A stretch of DNA of 54,562 bases. It comes from Muribaculaceae bacterium (GTDB lineage Bacteria; Bacteroidota; Bacteroidia; Bacteroidales; Muribaculaceae). Position numbers and translations under genes: made by a program. This document shows, one piece after another, positions 34,358 to 43,077 of the stretch. The notes below the pieces were generated by a model. The model had not been told where the DNA came from, searched no databases, and saw only the letters and a list, made by a program, of their open reading frames with translations. The DNA is taken from NCBI GenBank assembly GCA_017621055.1, contig JAGATX010000026.1, forward strand, positions 1 to 54,562, written 5' to 3'. Every line of letters starts with the position of its first letter. Positions within the stretch are counted from its first letter, which is position 1.

Positions 34358-34921
34358 ATGAAACTTCCGGTATACCTCTACGGTCACCCCGTACTCCGAA
34401 AAATATCCGAACCCATAGCCCCCGACTTCGAAGGTCTCAAGACTCTCATCGACGATATGTACGACGCCATGTACAAAAGCGAGGGCGTCGGGCTGGCCGC
34501 GCCGCAGATCGGACTCAATATCCGGCTGGTGGTCATCGACGCCGACCCCGTGAGCGAGACCTTCCCCGACTGCGCCGGCCGCAAACTCACACTCATAAAC
34601 CCCGTGATAGAGGTGCTCGACGGCGACGCTGTAAAGCGCACCGAGGGATGCCTGAGCCTCCCCGGCATCAGCGAGGACGTAGCCCGCGTGGAGCACATAC
34701 GCCTGAGCTGGGTCGACGCCGACTTCAACCCGCACACAGAGGAAATCAGCGGTTTCCTGGCCCGAATAGTGCAGCACGAGTGCGACCACCTCGAAGGCAA
34801 GCTGTACATCGACCACATTTCGGCCATCCGTCGCCAGCTCATCCGTGGCAAACTCAACAATATAGTATCAGGTAAAACACGCGTGGACTATCCCGCCAAA
34901 TACGCGCCGCGCCGTCGCTGA
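34358..34921 (+). CDS. def: Peptide deformylase
   Basis: This 187-residue metalloenzyme removes the formyl group from nascent proteins. All three family motifs are present: GVGLAAPQIG, EGCLSLP (metal-binding Cys) and HECDHLEG (two metal-binding His and the catalytic Glu). Length and start are typical. It pairs with ruvX in a short operon that ends at a hairpin. Confidence 0.96.
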   Translation: MKLPVYLYGHPVLRKISEPIAPDFEGLKTLIDDMYDAMYKSEGVGLAAPQIGLNIRLVVIDADPVSETFPDCAGRKLTLINPVIEVLDGDAVKRTEGCLSLPGISEDVARVEHIRLSWVDADFNPHTEEISGFLARIVQHECDHLEGKLYIDHISAIRRQLIRGKLNNIVSGKTRVDYPAKYAPRRR

Positions 34922-34927
34922 ACGGCA

Positions 34928-34960
34928 CGCTCCCGCGCACGGTTTGCTGCTGCGGGAGCG
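34928..34960. terminator. Hairpin between def and the end of the cell-division operon
   Basis: CGCTCCCGC (34928-34936) and GCGGGAGCG (34952-34960) form a perfect 9-bp stem with a 15-nt loop, between convergent stops at 34921 and 34968. No long T-tract follows on either strand. Confidence 0.55.
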
Positions 34961-34967
34961 CCCGTCG

Positions 34968-36104
34968 TCAGGGTCTCGTCAGTTTGTCGGCAAGTATCCG
35001 GCGGAGTATCGGCTCAAGTTTGTCGGCATAGTGCCGGAAGCCGAGGTCGGTGAGGTGTATGCCGTCGACAGTGCCGTCGTCCTCGACGCCGTCGAGGTTC
35101 ACCGAGTCAACATAATAGAGATTTTCGGGATTTTCGGCAATTAGACGCTCGTAATTGCGGCGGAAAGCAGCATTCTTGGCCGGCAGATAGCGGCCGAAGA
35201 AGCTGTCGTAGCGCGCGTAGGGGTAGATGGGGCCTTCCAGCATGACGATGGGCACTTCGGGACGCGCCTCGCGGAGTATCTTTATGAAATCATAGGTCAG
35301 GGTGTCGCACATCATCTCGGTGCAGTTGGGCACCGGGTCGATGAGGTATAGGTCGATGTCGGGAGCCTGGGCCATGGCGCGCGCCATGCACTGGTCCATC
35401 TTACCTTCGCCGCTGATGCCTATGTTCACAATCTCGCAGTTGAGCTCGCGGGAGAGGATGTTGGTCGCCGCCATGCCTGTGCGCGAGGCGCAACCGCCCT
35501 GCAGTATGCTCGTACCGTAGGCCATGATCTTCACGCCGGCATCGATCAGCCCGGTGTTGCCCGGCGTTATCTCGGCATTTTCGTCCACCTTTATCTCCAC
35601 GGAGTTGACGCCGTCGTAGAGCGGCAGATAAACCATATATTCGGTCATGCGGGCGGTGTCGAGGTTGCTCACGTAGGTCGACTCGCAGATTTTGTCGTCG
35701 GTGTTGTTCACGCGCGGACGGTTGGTGTTGACGTGCCGCCATGTTGAGTCACCCTCGAATACATAGAGGTCGGTGCCTTTCAGGCCTGTGTCGGCCATAT
35801 GGAGCATGTGGGTGTTCCACAGCAACTGGTAGCGTATGCCTATGCGCGAGGAGTTGGTGGCGAAGCGCACGGCTATGCCCGACGAGCACTGCGAGCGCTC
35901 CCACAGTTCGGGACGCACGCTGTCGGCGAGGTAGGCAGGTATGCGGGTGTAGGGTCGGAGGGTATTGTCCCAGCCCTTGTTGATTACGCGAAGTTGCTGG
36001 GCATCGACGTACTTCCACGGTTTTTCGGGTTGTTCGTCGGCAAATGCCGGCAGGCAGACAGCCGCCACGACGGCCATCAATGCAAGGCAAAAGAATTTTT
36101 TCAT
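34968..36104 (-). CDS. Exported SGNH/GDSL-family hydrolase
   Basis: This 378-residue protein has a signal peptide (KKFFCLALMAVVAAVCLPAFA) and an N-terminal beta-rich domain (about 25-190). A C-terminal SGNH hydrolase domain follows: AYGTSILQGGCAS holds the nucleophile Ser, NIGISGEGKM the oxyanion Gly, and DGIHLTDLGFRHYA the Asp/His pair. It is probably a periplasmic or surface esterase acting on acylated glycans; the substrate is unknown. It follows cobB by 24 bp, at the 3' end of the dcw run. Confidence 0.82.
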   Translation of the reverse strand: MKKFFCLALMAVVAAVCLPAFADEQPEKPWKYVDAQQLRVINKGWDNTLRPYTRIPAYLADSVRPELWERSQCSSGIAVRFATNSSRIGIRYQLLWNTHMLHMADTGLKGTDLYVFEGDSTWRHVNTNRPRVNNTDDKICESTYVSNLDTARMTEYMVYLPLYDGVNSVEIKVDENAEITPGNTGLIDAGVKIMAYGTSILQGGCASRTGMAATNILSRELNCEIVNIGISGEGKMDQCMARAMAQAPDIDLYLIDPVPNCTEMMCDTLTYDFIKILREARPEVPIVMLEGPIYPYARYDSFFGRYLPAKNAAFRRNYERLIAENPENLYYVDSVNLDGVEDDGTVDGIHLTDLGFRHYADKLEPILRRILADKLTRP

Positions 36105-36128
36105 GGTTTTGTTGTTATGCGATAATTG

Positions 36129-36818
36129 TCAGGACTTTGTCAGGATATCGGCCAGCTCGGCCATGCCCTCGGTGGCTTTCTTTGCGATGACATGCACGCC
36201 GGCAGGCACGCGCGAGGGCTTCGGGTCGATGTAGTATACGGGCACGCCCGGACGCACGTAGTTCATCAGCGCCGCCGCCGGATAGACCACCAGCGAGGTG
36301 CCGACAATGACAAAAACATCGGCCTGATGCACCAGCTCGGTGGCCGGCTCGAACATCGGCACCGCCTCCTGGAAAAAGACAATGTGCGGGCGCACAAGGT
36401 GGCCGTCGATGCGCGTCTGAGGCGTGGTGACGGTCTGCGGCGTGACCTTGAAGGTCAGCGACGGGTCGTCGAGAGCCCGCATTTTCAGGAGTTCGCCGTG
36501 CAGGTGCAGCACGTGGCTGCTGCCGGCGCGCTCATGCAGGTCATCGACGTTCTGCGTGATGACATATACGTCGTAGTCCTTCTCCAGTTCCTTTAGTATG
36601 ATGTGGGCGCGGTTGGGTCTGACATCGGCAAGTGCGGCGCGCCGCTCGTTATAGAACTTATGTATAAGTGCCGGATTGCGGGCAAAACCGTCGGCGCTGG
36701 CAACATCCATCACCGGGTATTGCTCCCACAGGCCATCGGCGTCGCGGAAGGTGCTGATACCGCTCTCGGCGCTGATGCCGGCGCCCGACGAGATAACGAG
36801 TTTTTTCTTAGCGGTCAT
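36129..36818 (-). CDS. cobB: SIR2-family NAD-dependent protein deacylase
   Basis: This 229-residue sirtuin removes acyl groups from lysines using NAD. Signatures are SSGAGISAESGISTFRD, ITQNVDDLHERAG and the catalytic His in HLHGEL. The region where many sirtuins have two CxxC zinc pairs has no cysteines here. The gene starts inside the 3' end of ftsZ (11-bp overlap), so it is probably translated together with the division genes. Whether it regulates division is unknown. Confidence 0.9.
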   Translation of the reverse strand: MTAKKKLVISSGAGISAESGISTFRDADGLWEQYPVMDVASADGFARNPALIHKFYNERRAALADVRPNRAHIILKELEKDYDVYVITQNVDDLHERAGSSHVLHLHGELLKMRALDDPSLTFKVTPQTVTTPQTRIDGHLVRPHIVFFQEAVPMFEPATELVHQADVFVIVGTSLVVYPAAALMNYVRPGVPVYYIDPKPSRVPAGVHVIAKKATEGMAELADILTKS

Positions 36819-38124
36819 CGAGAGAGAAATTTATTTCGTTGTTTTGAGCCGGTTTGCGGGCGCTTTCACTGTCGGCGCGCTGCGCTTTGCGTTTGTCGCG
36901 CTTGAATGCAGGATTTTTCTCCAGCATGTCGATAGCCTCGTCGGAATCGAGCTGATCCGGGCTGAGGATATAGTAGTTCTGTGTTTCCTGCTGGCGGATA
37001 AACTCGTTGACCTTCTCGGAGCCGTAGGCCGCCACGATGCGTGAGTCTATTTCCGATTTTTCGTGGGTCTTGTCGTCGGTAACGCCTTCTATCACCGTAT
37101 CGCCGGCGCCGTGTTCCACGGTGACGTCGAAACCGGAGGCCAGAATGGTGAATTTCACGCTGTTGCCGAGGCTGTCGTCGTAGCCCCAGCCGAAAATGAC
37201 CTTCACACCCTTGTTCATCTCGGCAACCAGTTTGTTGATTTCCTGCACCTCGGTCACACGGAAAGGCGGATCGATTTCGTGGGAATAATAGAAAGCGAAG
37301 AGCAGGCGCCGTGCCGACAGCAGGTCGGTGTCGCACAGCAGCGGCGAGTGACGTGCGCTTTGTATTGCCTTGCTCATGCGGTTCTCGCCCTCGCCGAAAC
37401 CTACCGAGATGAAGGCGGTGCGTCCGTTGCGCAAGGTGGTGTCCACATCGCGCATATCTATGTTTATCATCGCCGGCGTTGTCACCATCTCGGAGATACT
37501 GCGCGAGGCCATGGCAAGGATATCGTCGGCCTTCTCGAAGGCTGCGCCCCACTCTATGTCCGGGTAAATGTCGCCGAGACGGTCGTTGTTGATAACCAAC
37601 AGGGCATCGACGGTCTGTTTGAGCTGCGCGGCGCCGTCGAGGGCGCTTTTGAGCTTCTCGGTACCCTCGAAAAAGAAGGGGATGGTGACGATACCTATGG
37701 TAAGGATGTCGCGGTCCTTGCAGATTTTCGCCACCACGGGAGCGGCGCCGGTGCCTGTACCTCCACCCATTCCGGCGGTGACGAACACCATGTCCACATG
37801 GCGGTCTACAAGCCGCTCGATATCGGGAGCGCTCTCCTGGGCCGCCGCCGCGCCTACCGATGCCACACCGCCGGCGCCGTTGCCGCCGCACAGTTTGGGA
37901 CCGAGCAGCAGCTTGGTGGGCACCTCAAGGAGATCGAGTACCTGAAAATCGGTGTTCAACGCCACGAATTCGACGCCCTGTATGCCTTGGCGCCACATAT
38001 AGTTGACAGCATTGCCTCCGCCGCCGCCAACGCCCATGGCTATGATGATGGGACCTTTGGCAACGCTCTCGGCAGGCACGCTCTGCAGTTTGTTCAATAA
38101 GTTGGAATCTTCTGGATCTGCCAT
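36808..38124 (-). CDS. ftsZ: Cell division GTPase FtsZ
   Basis: This 438-residue tubulin homologue forms the division ring. The GTP-binding loop AMGVGGGGGNAVNYM and signature GGGTGTGAAP (from residue 120) are intact, and the T7-loop region contains INIDMRDVDT. A variable acidic and basic linker follows about residue 320, and the protein ends NNEINFSLDDR. I do not see the longer hydrophobic C-terminal peptide of many FtsZ proteins, so the FtsA-binding tail must be short or divergent. It lies 41 bp after ftsA and overlaps cobB by 11 bp. Confidence 0.96.
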   Translation of the reverse strand: MADPEDSNLLNKLQSVPAESVAKGPIIIAMGVGGGGGNAVNYMWRQGIQGVEFVALNTDFQVLDLLEVPTKLLLGPKLCGGNGAGGVASVGAAAAQESAPDIERLVDRHVDMVFVTAGMGGGTGTGAAPVVAKICKDRDILTIGIVTIPFFFEGTEKLKSALDGAAQLKQTVDALLVINNDRLGDIYPDIEWGAAFEKADDILAMASRSISEMVTTPAMINIDMRDVDTTLRNGRTAFISVGFGEGENRMSKAIQSARHSPLLCDTDLLSARRLLFAFYYSHEIDPPFRVTEVQEINKLVAEMNKGVKVIFGWGYDDSLGNSVKFTILASGFDVTVEHGAGDTVIEGVTDDKTHEKSEIDSRIVAAYGSEKVNEFIRQQETQNYYILSPDQLDSDEAIDMLEKNPAFKRDKRKAQRADSESARKPAQNNEINFSLDDR

Positions 38125-38165
38125 ATCTGGGAAACGGCTCCGGGGCCGTAGTTTAGTTACTTGAT

Positions 38166-39665
38166 TTATTTTTTAGCGGGGACATCGTCTTCTTCGTCCT
38201 CGTCGGTGGGTGCGCCGAAAATACTGTCGATTTTCATCGTGAGCTTGTTGAGCAGACTCTGAAGCCGTCCTGCCGACTGCTCGGGCGCTTCCTCCTCGTC
38301 TTCCTCGTCTTCCTCGTCTTCCACCGGCTTGGGTTCGGCGAGTTTGGGCTTCTGCGGAGCGTCGCCACGGGGGCGGCGGGGCGCGTCGTCGTCATCATCG
38401 GCAAGAAGATCGGGGTCATCCTCGGCAGGTACATAACGGCGCGAGGGGCGCTCGGGTTCAGGCTCGGCATGTATGGGCTCCTCCACAGCGGCGACGACCG
38501 GCGCTGTCGGGGCAGCGACATCGGCCTCGGGCTCGCGACGGCTCAGACAGTCGATTTCAGGGTTGGCGGCAGCAGCGGCAGCGATGGCCACAACGTCGAT
38601 GTTGGCCGGCACTGCAAGACGGTCGTCGACAAAGGATATTATTTCGGGCATCCGCGCATGGCGAAGCGGCATGTGGCTCTGCCCGGCCAGAAGGGTGCCG
38701 AATTCGGGGAGCATGGCGCCGCCGCCCGCCAGGACAATGCCGGCACCGAGGTTCTCGGGGGCAAAGCCGCTGAGTTCTATCTGGTTGACGATATTTGCGG
38801 CAATCTCGCCGGCACGCGCACGCACGTAGTCGTTGACGTCGTCGGCATTGGGCGCTGTGGCGTCGTAGTCGCCGAGAGAGCCCAGCCGCAGTTTGAAATC
38901 CTCGGCGGCGCTCTCCGTCAGTTTAAGGCCGCTCATAAGGTCCATGGTGATCAGGCGCGACCCCATGGGCAGCGTCGACAGGAAACCGAGCGTGCCGTCT
39001 TTATATACCGATACCGTCACTGTCTCGGCACCGAAGTCCACCAGCGCGCAGCCTAACTGCCGGTCGTCGGGACTCAGGACAAGGTCGGCCAGCGCCGTGG
39101 GGCGCAGCTGATAGAACACCGAGCCGGCATTGATGGTGTCGAATTTGAGGCGCTCCAGATTCTGGCGGTTTTCGCGGGCGCACGACACTATCAGGAAATC
39201 GCCCTTCAGCGACGAACCCACGGTACCTACCGCCGATTTGACCTCCACATTGTTGACAAAGAACTTGCGGGCTATGGTCTCCTCGATGTTCTTTGTGGAA
39301 ACAAAGTCCTTGGCGGCTTCTTTTTTTAGACGGCGTATTGTTTCCTCGCTCACCTCCAGCTCGCGCGAAAAGGTGATGGAAGCCGATGCCGGCGTGGCCG
39401 CCAGCGAACGTCCGCCGAGCGCCAGCACGACGGCGCGTATCTTTGCAGGCGCCACCAACGGCGAGTTCTCAAGCTTGGATATCAGCGAATTGACAGTTGC
39501 CGAAACCTCGCGCACGTTCTGTACACGTCCGTGGCGAACCATGTTCACGCAGGGTATCTGGTCGACGGCAAGGATGGTGAGGGTGCCGTCGGGCGCCACA
39601 GCGGCCACAGCGCCTTTGACCTTCGACGAGGCTATTTCGATTGCTACTATATTTTTGGCTTCCAT
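38166..39665 (-). CDS. ftsA: Cell division protein FtsA
   Basis: This 499-residue actin-like ATPase tethers FtsZ to the membrane. The core (about 1-375) shows IVAIEIASSKVKGAVA, CALVDFGAETVTVSVY and GIVLAGGGAMLPEFG. A long acidic, proline-containing linker (about 380-455) precedes an amphipathic helix, GRLQSLLNKLTMKIDSIF. That helix is the likely membrane-targeting sequence. Unusually, an acidic tail (TDEDEEDDVPAKK) follows the helix. It sits between ftsQ and ftsZ as expected. Confidence 0.93.
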   Translation of the reverse strand: MEAKNIVAIEIASSKVKGAVAAVAPDGTLTILAVDQIPCVNMVRHGRVQNVREVSATVNSLISKLENSPLVAPAKIRAVVLALGGRSLAATPASASITFSRELEVSEETIRRLKKEAAKDFVSTKNIEETIARKFFVNNVEVKSAVGTVGSSLKGDFLIVSCARENRQNLERLKFDTINAGSVFYQLRPTALADLVLSPDDRQLGCALVDFGAETVTVSVYKDGTLGFLSTLPMGSRLITMDLMSGLKLTESAAEDFKLRLGSLGDYDATAPNADDVNDYVRARAGEIAANIVNQIELSGFAPENLGAGIVLAGGGAMLPEFGTLLAGQSHMPLRHARMPEIISFVDDRLAVPANIDVVAIAAAAAANPEIDCLSRREPEADVAAPTAPVVAAVEEPIHAEPEPERPSRRYVPAEDDPDLLADDDDDAPRRPRGDAPQKPKLAEPKPVEDEEDEEDEEEAPEQSAGRLQSLLNKLTMKIDSIFGAPTDEDEEDDVPAKK

Positions 39666-39696
39666 TTGCGGGATATATGAACGGTATAAAAAGTTT

Positions 39697-40545
39697 TTAT
39701 GGTAAAGAGGTGGTGGTGTCGGAGGGCGTCATCGTGGCGATATCCACTTCGTCGAGGCTGCCTAATTGCTCTTCGACGGTGGGCAACGGTATGTTGACGG
39801 CGCGGCGGTCGCGGCGAGTGGCCACCACGCGGTCGCGCCAGCGGACGGCAATGGTGTCGTAGTATTCCCAGCCGCGTGTGGGCGACACGGTGCGGTAGAA
39901 CGAGAACAGGCGGCGGAATTTGTTGTCCACCAGCGATGTATCGCCGAAATTAATGACGTGTCCCACTATCGACGGCACTATGATGATGTTTCCGCCCGGC
40001 TCCTGATTTACCGACGACACCAGTGCGCGGGCAACAGGGTGGCCCGATATGTAGTCGAGCAGCGGCAGCAGGCGCGACGCCGGGTGTATGCTGTCGAACG
40101 TACCGGTTATGACGGGCACATCGATGTGATAACGTATTTCAGCCGGAATAACCTTGCCGTCGACGTTGACGTAGTAGGAGCGGCTGCGGTTGCTGTCGAA
40201 CACCCGCGCCACAGGCACCATGGGCGTGACAACCACGCGCAATGTACCGTCGGCAAGCATATTGGCGTTCACACTCTGTATCTCTGCGCAGTCGCGAAGC
40301 CGGTGTTCCAGGCCGTAGAGGTCGAAATCGGCCATAGTCATCGACGTCAGCGTGTCCGGGGCGATACCTATGCGGTCAGCAACGTCGCCGGCGTTAAGAA
40401 ACCGGGAGGAGGGGTCTGTGAGCACTATGTCGATGCCCTTGACACGCGCCTTCTGTGCCCGCGACCATGCCACGGGAATGCCGAAAGCCAGCCATGCCAC
40501 GACAACAACCGTGAGCACGCACATCAGCAGGGATTTTCTCGACAT
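39697..40545 (-). CDS. ftsQ: Cell division protein FtsQ
   Basis: This 282-residue bitopic membrane protein has a short cytoplasmic start, a membrane helix (about 6-26; LLMCVLTVVVVAWLAFGIPV), a POTRA-like region and a beta domain. Overall similarity within FtsQ/DivIB is low, but size, topology and position between murC and ftsA make the call safe. It scaffolds the periplasmic FtsL/FtsB/FtsI complex. Confidence 0.88.
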   Translation of the reverse strand: MSRKSLLMCVLTVVVVAWLAFGIPVAWSRAQKARVKGIDIVLTDPSSRFLNAGDVADRIGIAPDTLTSMTMADFDLYGLEHRLRDCAEIQSVNANMLADGTLRVVVTPMVPVARVFDSNRSRSYYVNVDGKVIPAEIRYHIDVPVITGTFDSIHPASRLLPLLDYISGHPVARALVSSVNQEPGGNIIIVPSIVGHVINFGDTSLVDNKFRRLFSFYRTVSPTRGWEYYDTIAVRWRDRVVATRRDRRAVNIPLPTVEEQLGSLDEVDIATMTPSDTTTSLP

Positions 40546-40574
40546 ATATTATAATCAGGAGAGGGTTTGGAAAT

Positions 40575-41969
40575 TCAGGATTTACGGCGCACTTGTGCGG
40601 CGAGAGCCGGCGCGCAGAGATTGAGGTCGCCGGCGCCGACGGTCAACAGGATTTCAAAATTACTATTTTTCATCGTATCGACAAAATCTTCCTTCGAAAT
40701 CATCCGTTTATTATCATTTTTAACCAAATCGAATATGGTTTTGGAACTTATGCCCTCTATAGGTTGCTCGCGCGCCGGATAGAGGTCGACAAGGATGACC
40801 TCGTCGGGTCCGTGCGACAGCGCATCGGCAAACTCGGGGGCGAAATCGCGTGTGCGCGTGTAGAGATGCGGCTGGAAGGCCACTGTCAGATGCCGGTGAG
40901 GGTACAACGCCCGTACCGACGCTATGGAGCGCCGCAACTCGTCGGGGTGATGGGCGTAATCGTCGATGATCACATGGCCGCCGGCGCCGTCTTCGCGCAG
41001 ATGGAACTCGAAGCGGCGCTCCACGCCGGGGAACGACGCCATCGCGCGGCGAGCCAGCTCGGGGGTGAGCTCGCCGGCGATATCCACGGCAGCCAGCGCC
41101 GACACGGCGTTGTCTACGTTGATATCCACAGGCACGCCCAGCTCGATGTCGGCGATGGTGCCGCGGGGGGTGACAAGGTCGAAATACATGTGTCCGTCGA
41201 CGGTGCGCACGCGCTCGGCATGGTAGTCGCCGTCGGTGCGCCCGAAGGTGAAGGTGCGCACGCCCTTGGGCGGACGCGGCTTGAGTTTGAGGCCCGTGCG
41301 CACAAGCAGGGCGCCGTCAGGACGGATAAGTTCGGTGAAATGGGCGAAACTTTCCAGATAGTTTTCCTCGTTGCCGTAGATGTCGAGATGGTCGGGGTCG
41401 GTGGCGTTGACAACCGCTATGTAGGGCGTGAGCTGATGGAACGAGCGGTCGTACTCGTCGGCCTCGATGACCGAAAACGGCGACGTGGCAGACAGCACAA
41501 GGTTGCTGTCGTACTCTCCCTTCATGATGCCCCCCAAAAAGGCATTGCAGCCCGTGGAACCGCTGTGGAGGATGTGTGCGGCCATCGACGAGGTTGTGGT
41601 CTTGCCGTGGGTGCCCGAAAAACAGAGGCTCTTGCTGCCGCGGGTGATCTGTCCGAGCACCCAGGCGCGCTTGTGGATTTCAAACCCGCCTTCGCGGAAG
41701 AACGTCAGCGGCACATTGGACGCCGGCACGGCGGGGGTGTAAACCACCAGAGTGCCCTCCGGCTCGCAGAAGGCGGCGGGCACGGCCTCGAGACTGTCGT
41801 CGAAGCTGACCTTAGCGCCCTCGCGCTGCAGATGGTGCGTAAGTTCCGAGGAGGTGCGGTCGTAGCCTGCCACCGGCAGCCCCAGGTGCATATAGTATCG
41901 GGCGAGGGCGGCCATGCCTATGCCGCCGATGCCTACAAAGTATACTCGTTTGGTATCAGTCAGTTCCAT
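40575..41969 (-). CDS. murC: UDP-N-acetylmuramate-L-alanine ligase
   Basis: This 464-residue Mur ligase adds L-alanine to UDP-MurNAc. It begins with a Rossmann-type YFVGIGGIGMAALA, and has the ATP-binding P-loop SGTHGKTTTSSM, the EADEYDRSF segment and DDYAHHPDELR, all typical of MurC. It overlaps murG by 14 bp and is 29 bp from ftsQ. Confidence 0.95.
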   Translation of the reverse strand: MELTDTKRVYFVGIGGIGMAALARYYMHLGLPVAGYDRTSSELTHHLQREGAKVSFDDSLEAVPAAFCEPEGTLVVYTPAVPASNVPLTFFREGGFEIHKRAWVLGQITRGSKSLCFSGTHGKTTTSSMAAHILHSGSTGCNAFLGGIMKGEYDSNLVLSATSPFSVIEADEYDRSFHQLTPYIAVVNATDPDHLDIYGNEENYLESFAHFTELIRPDGALLVRTGLKLKPRPPKGVRTFTFGRTDGDYHAERVRTVDGHMYFDLVTPRGTIADIELGVPVDINVDNAVSALAAVDIAGELTPELARRAMASFPGVERRFEFHLREDGAGGHVIIDDYAHHPDELRRSIASVRALYPHRHLTVAFQPHLYTRTRDFAPEFADALSHGPDEVILVDLYPAREQPIEGISSKTIFDLVKNDNKRMISKEDFVDTMKNSNFEILLTVGAGDLNLCAPALAAQVRRKS

Positions 41970-43077
41970 TGGTCAGAATATGGTCTACGGCGTCGACAAT
42001 GCGCTCGTCGGCGTCAGTAAGTGCGAGTTTGAGAATGTTCGCCGAGAGGACGGCGCGCGCATCGGCATCGCCGGCAAGGCGCTCTATCTCGGGCCAGAGC
42101 TGCCGGTCGGCGTCGGCGTCGAGAACAAGCACGGCGGCGCCGCGCTCCGACAGTGCCTCGGCATTGTGGCGCTGGTGGTCCTCGGCCACGTTGGGCGACG
42201 GCACCAGGATGGCGGCCTTGCCCAGAAGCTCAAGTTCCGAAATGGTGCCGGCGCCGGCACGCGCCACCACCAGGTCGGCGGCGCGATAGGCCACCGCCAT
42301 ATCGGCTATGAACTCTGTGGCGTGCACATTCGGCAGGGATGCACCGGCAGCCACGGCGGCACAGCGCTCGCCGTCGGTCTTGCCCGTCTGCCATAGTACC
42401 GAAAATTTTGCTTTTGCCATTTTTCCGCTCTCTATGGCGTTAATTATCACATTGTTCAGCGTTCGGGCGCCGAGACTGCCGCCCACTACCAGCACCAGGG
42501 GCTCGGCGGCGCTGAACCCCAAGGCTTTCTTGGCTTCGGCACTGCTCATTGTCACCTCGAAGAGTTGCTTGCGCACCGGGTTGCCGGTCAGCACTATGTT
42601 TTCGGCCGGGAAAAAGCGCTCCATGTCGGGGTAGGCCGTGCATATGCGGCGCGCTTTCTTGGCCAACAGTTTGTTGGTAACGCCGGCATAGGAGTTCTGC
42701 TCCTGCAACAGCGTGGGCACGCCGGCACGCTGCGCCGCCTTGAGAATAGGTCCGCTGGCATAGCCCCCCACGCCTATGGCGATGTCGGGACGGAAGCGGC
42801 TCACTATTCGGCGCGCGCGCAGCAGACTCTTTATCAGCTTGATGGCCACGCCGAAGTTGCGCCACAGCTGCTTGCGGTCGAATCCGGCGACAGGCAGCCC
42901 GATGATTTCATAACCGGCGGCGGGTACGCGCTCCATCTCCATGCGGTTTTCGGCGCCGACAAAGAGGATGTTGCAGTCGGGATGGCGCCGGCGCAGCGCC
43001 GCGGCGATGGACAGCGCCGGGAAAATGTGTCCGCCGGTGCCTCCGCCGCTTATGAGTATGTTGAGGGGTCGTTTCAT
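41956..43077 (-). CDS. murG: Lipid II-forming GlcNAc transferase MurG
   Basis: This 373-residue membrane-associated GT28 glycosyltransferase adds GlcNAc to lipid I. The N-terminal GGGTGGHIFPALSIA loop, GVGGYASGPILKAA and the C-terminal ARAGAGTISELELLGKAAILVPSP donor site are diagnostic. It overlaps ftsW by 4 bp at its 5' end and murC by 14 bp at its 3' end. Confidence 0.95.
   Translation of the reverse strand: MKRPLNILISGGGTGGHIFPALSIAAALRRRHPDCNILFVGAENRMEMERVPAAGYEIIGLPVAGFDRKQLWRNFGVAIKLIKSLLRARRIVSRFRPDIAIGVGGYASGPILKAAQRAGVPTLLQEQNSYAGVTNKLLAKKARRICTAYPDMERFFPAENIVLTGNPVRKQLFEVTMSSAEAKKALGFSAAEPLVLVVGGSLGARTLNNVIINAIESGKMAKAKFSVLWQTGKTDGERCAAVAAGASLPNVHATEFIADMAVAYRAADLVVARAGAGTISELELLGKAAILVPSPNVAEDHQRHNAEALSERGAAVLVLDADADRQLWPEIERLAGDADARAVLSANILKLALTDADERIVDAVDHILTNGTD

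Noticed and set aside
38134-38149. Small hairpin ACGGC/GCCGT between ftsA and ftsZ
   Set aside because: Only a 5-bp stem with no T-tract; too weak to call a terminator or processing site.
38276-38330. Short CTCGTCTTC-type tandem repeats
   Set aside because: They encode the Asp/Glu-rich linker of FtsA in frame and are ordinary low-complexity coding sequence.
40593-42020. 475-codon plus-strand frame opposite murC
   Set aside because: Shadow of murC; no independent support.
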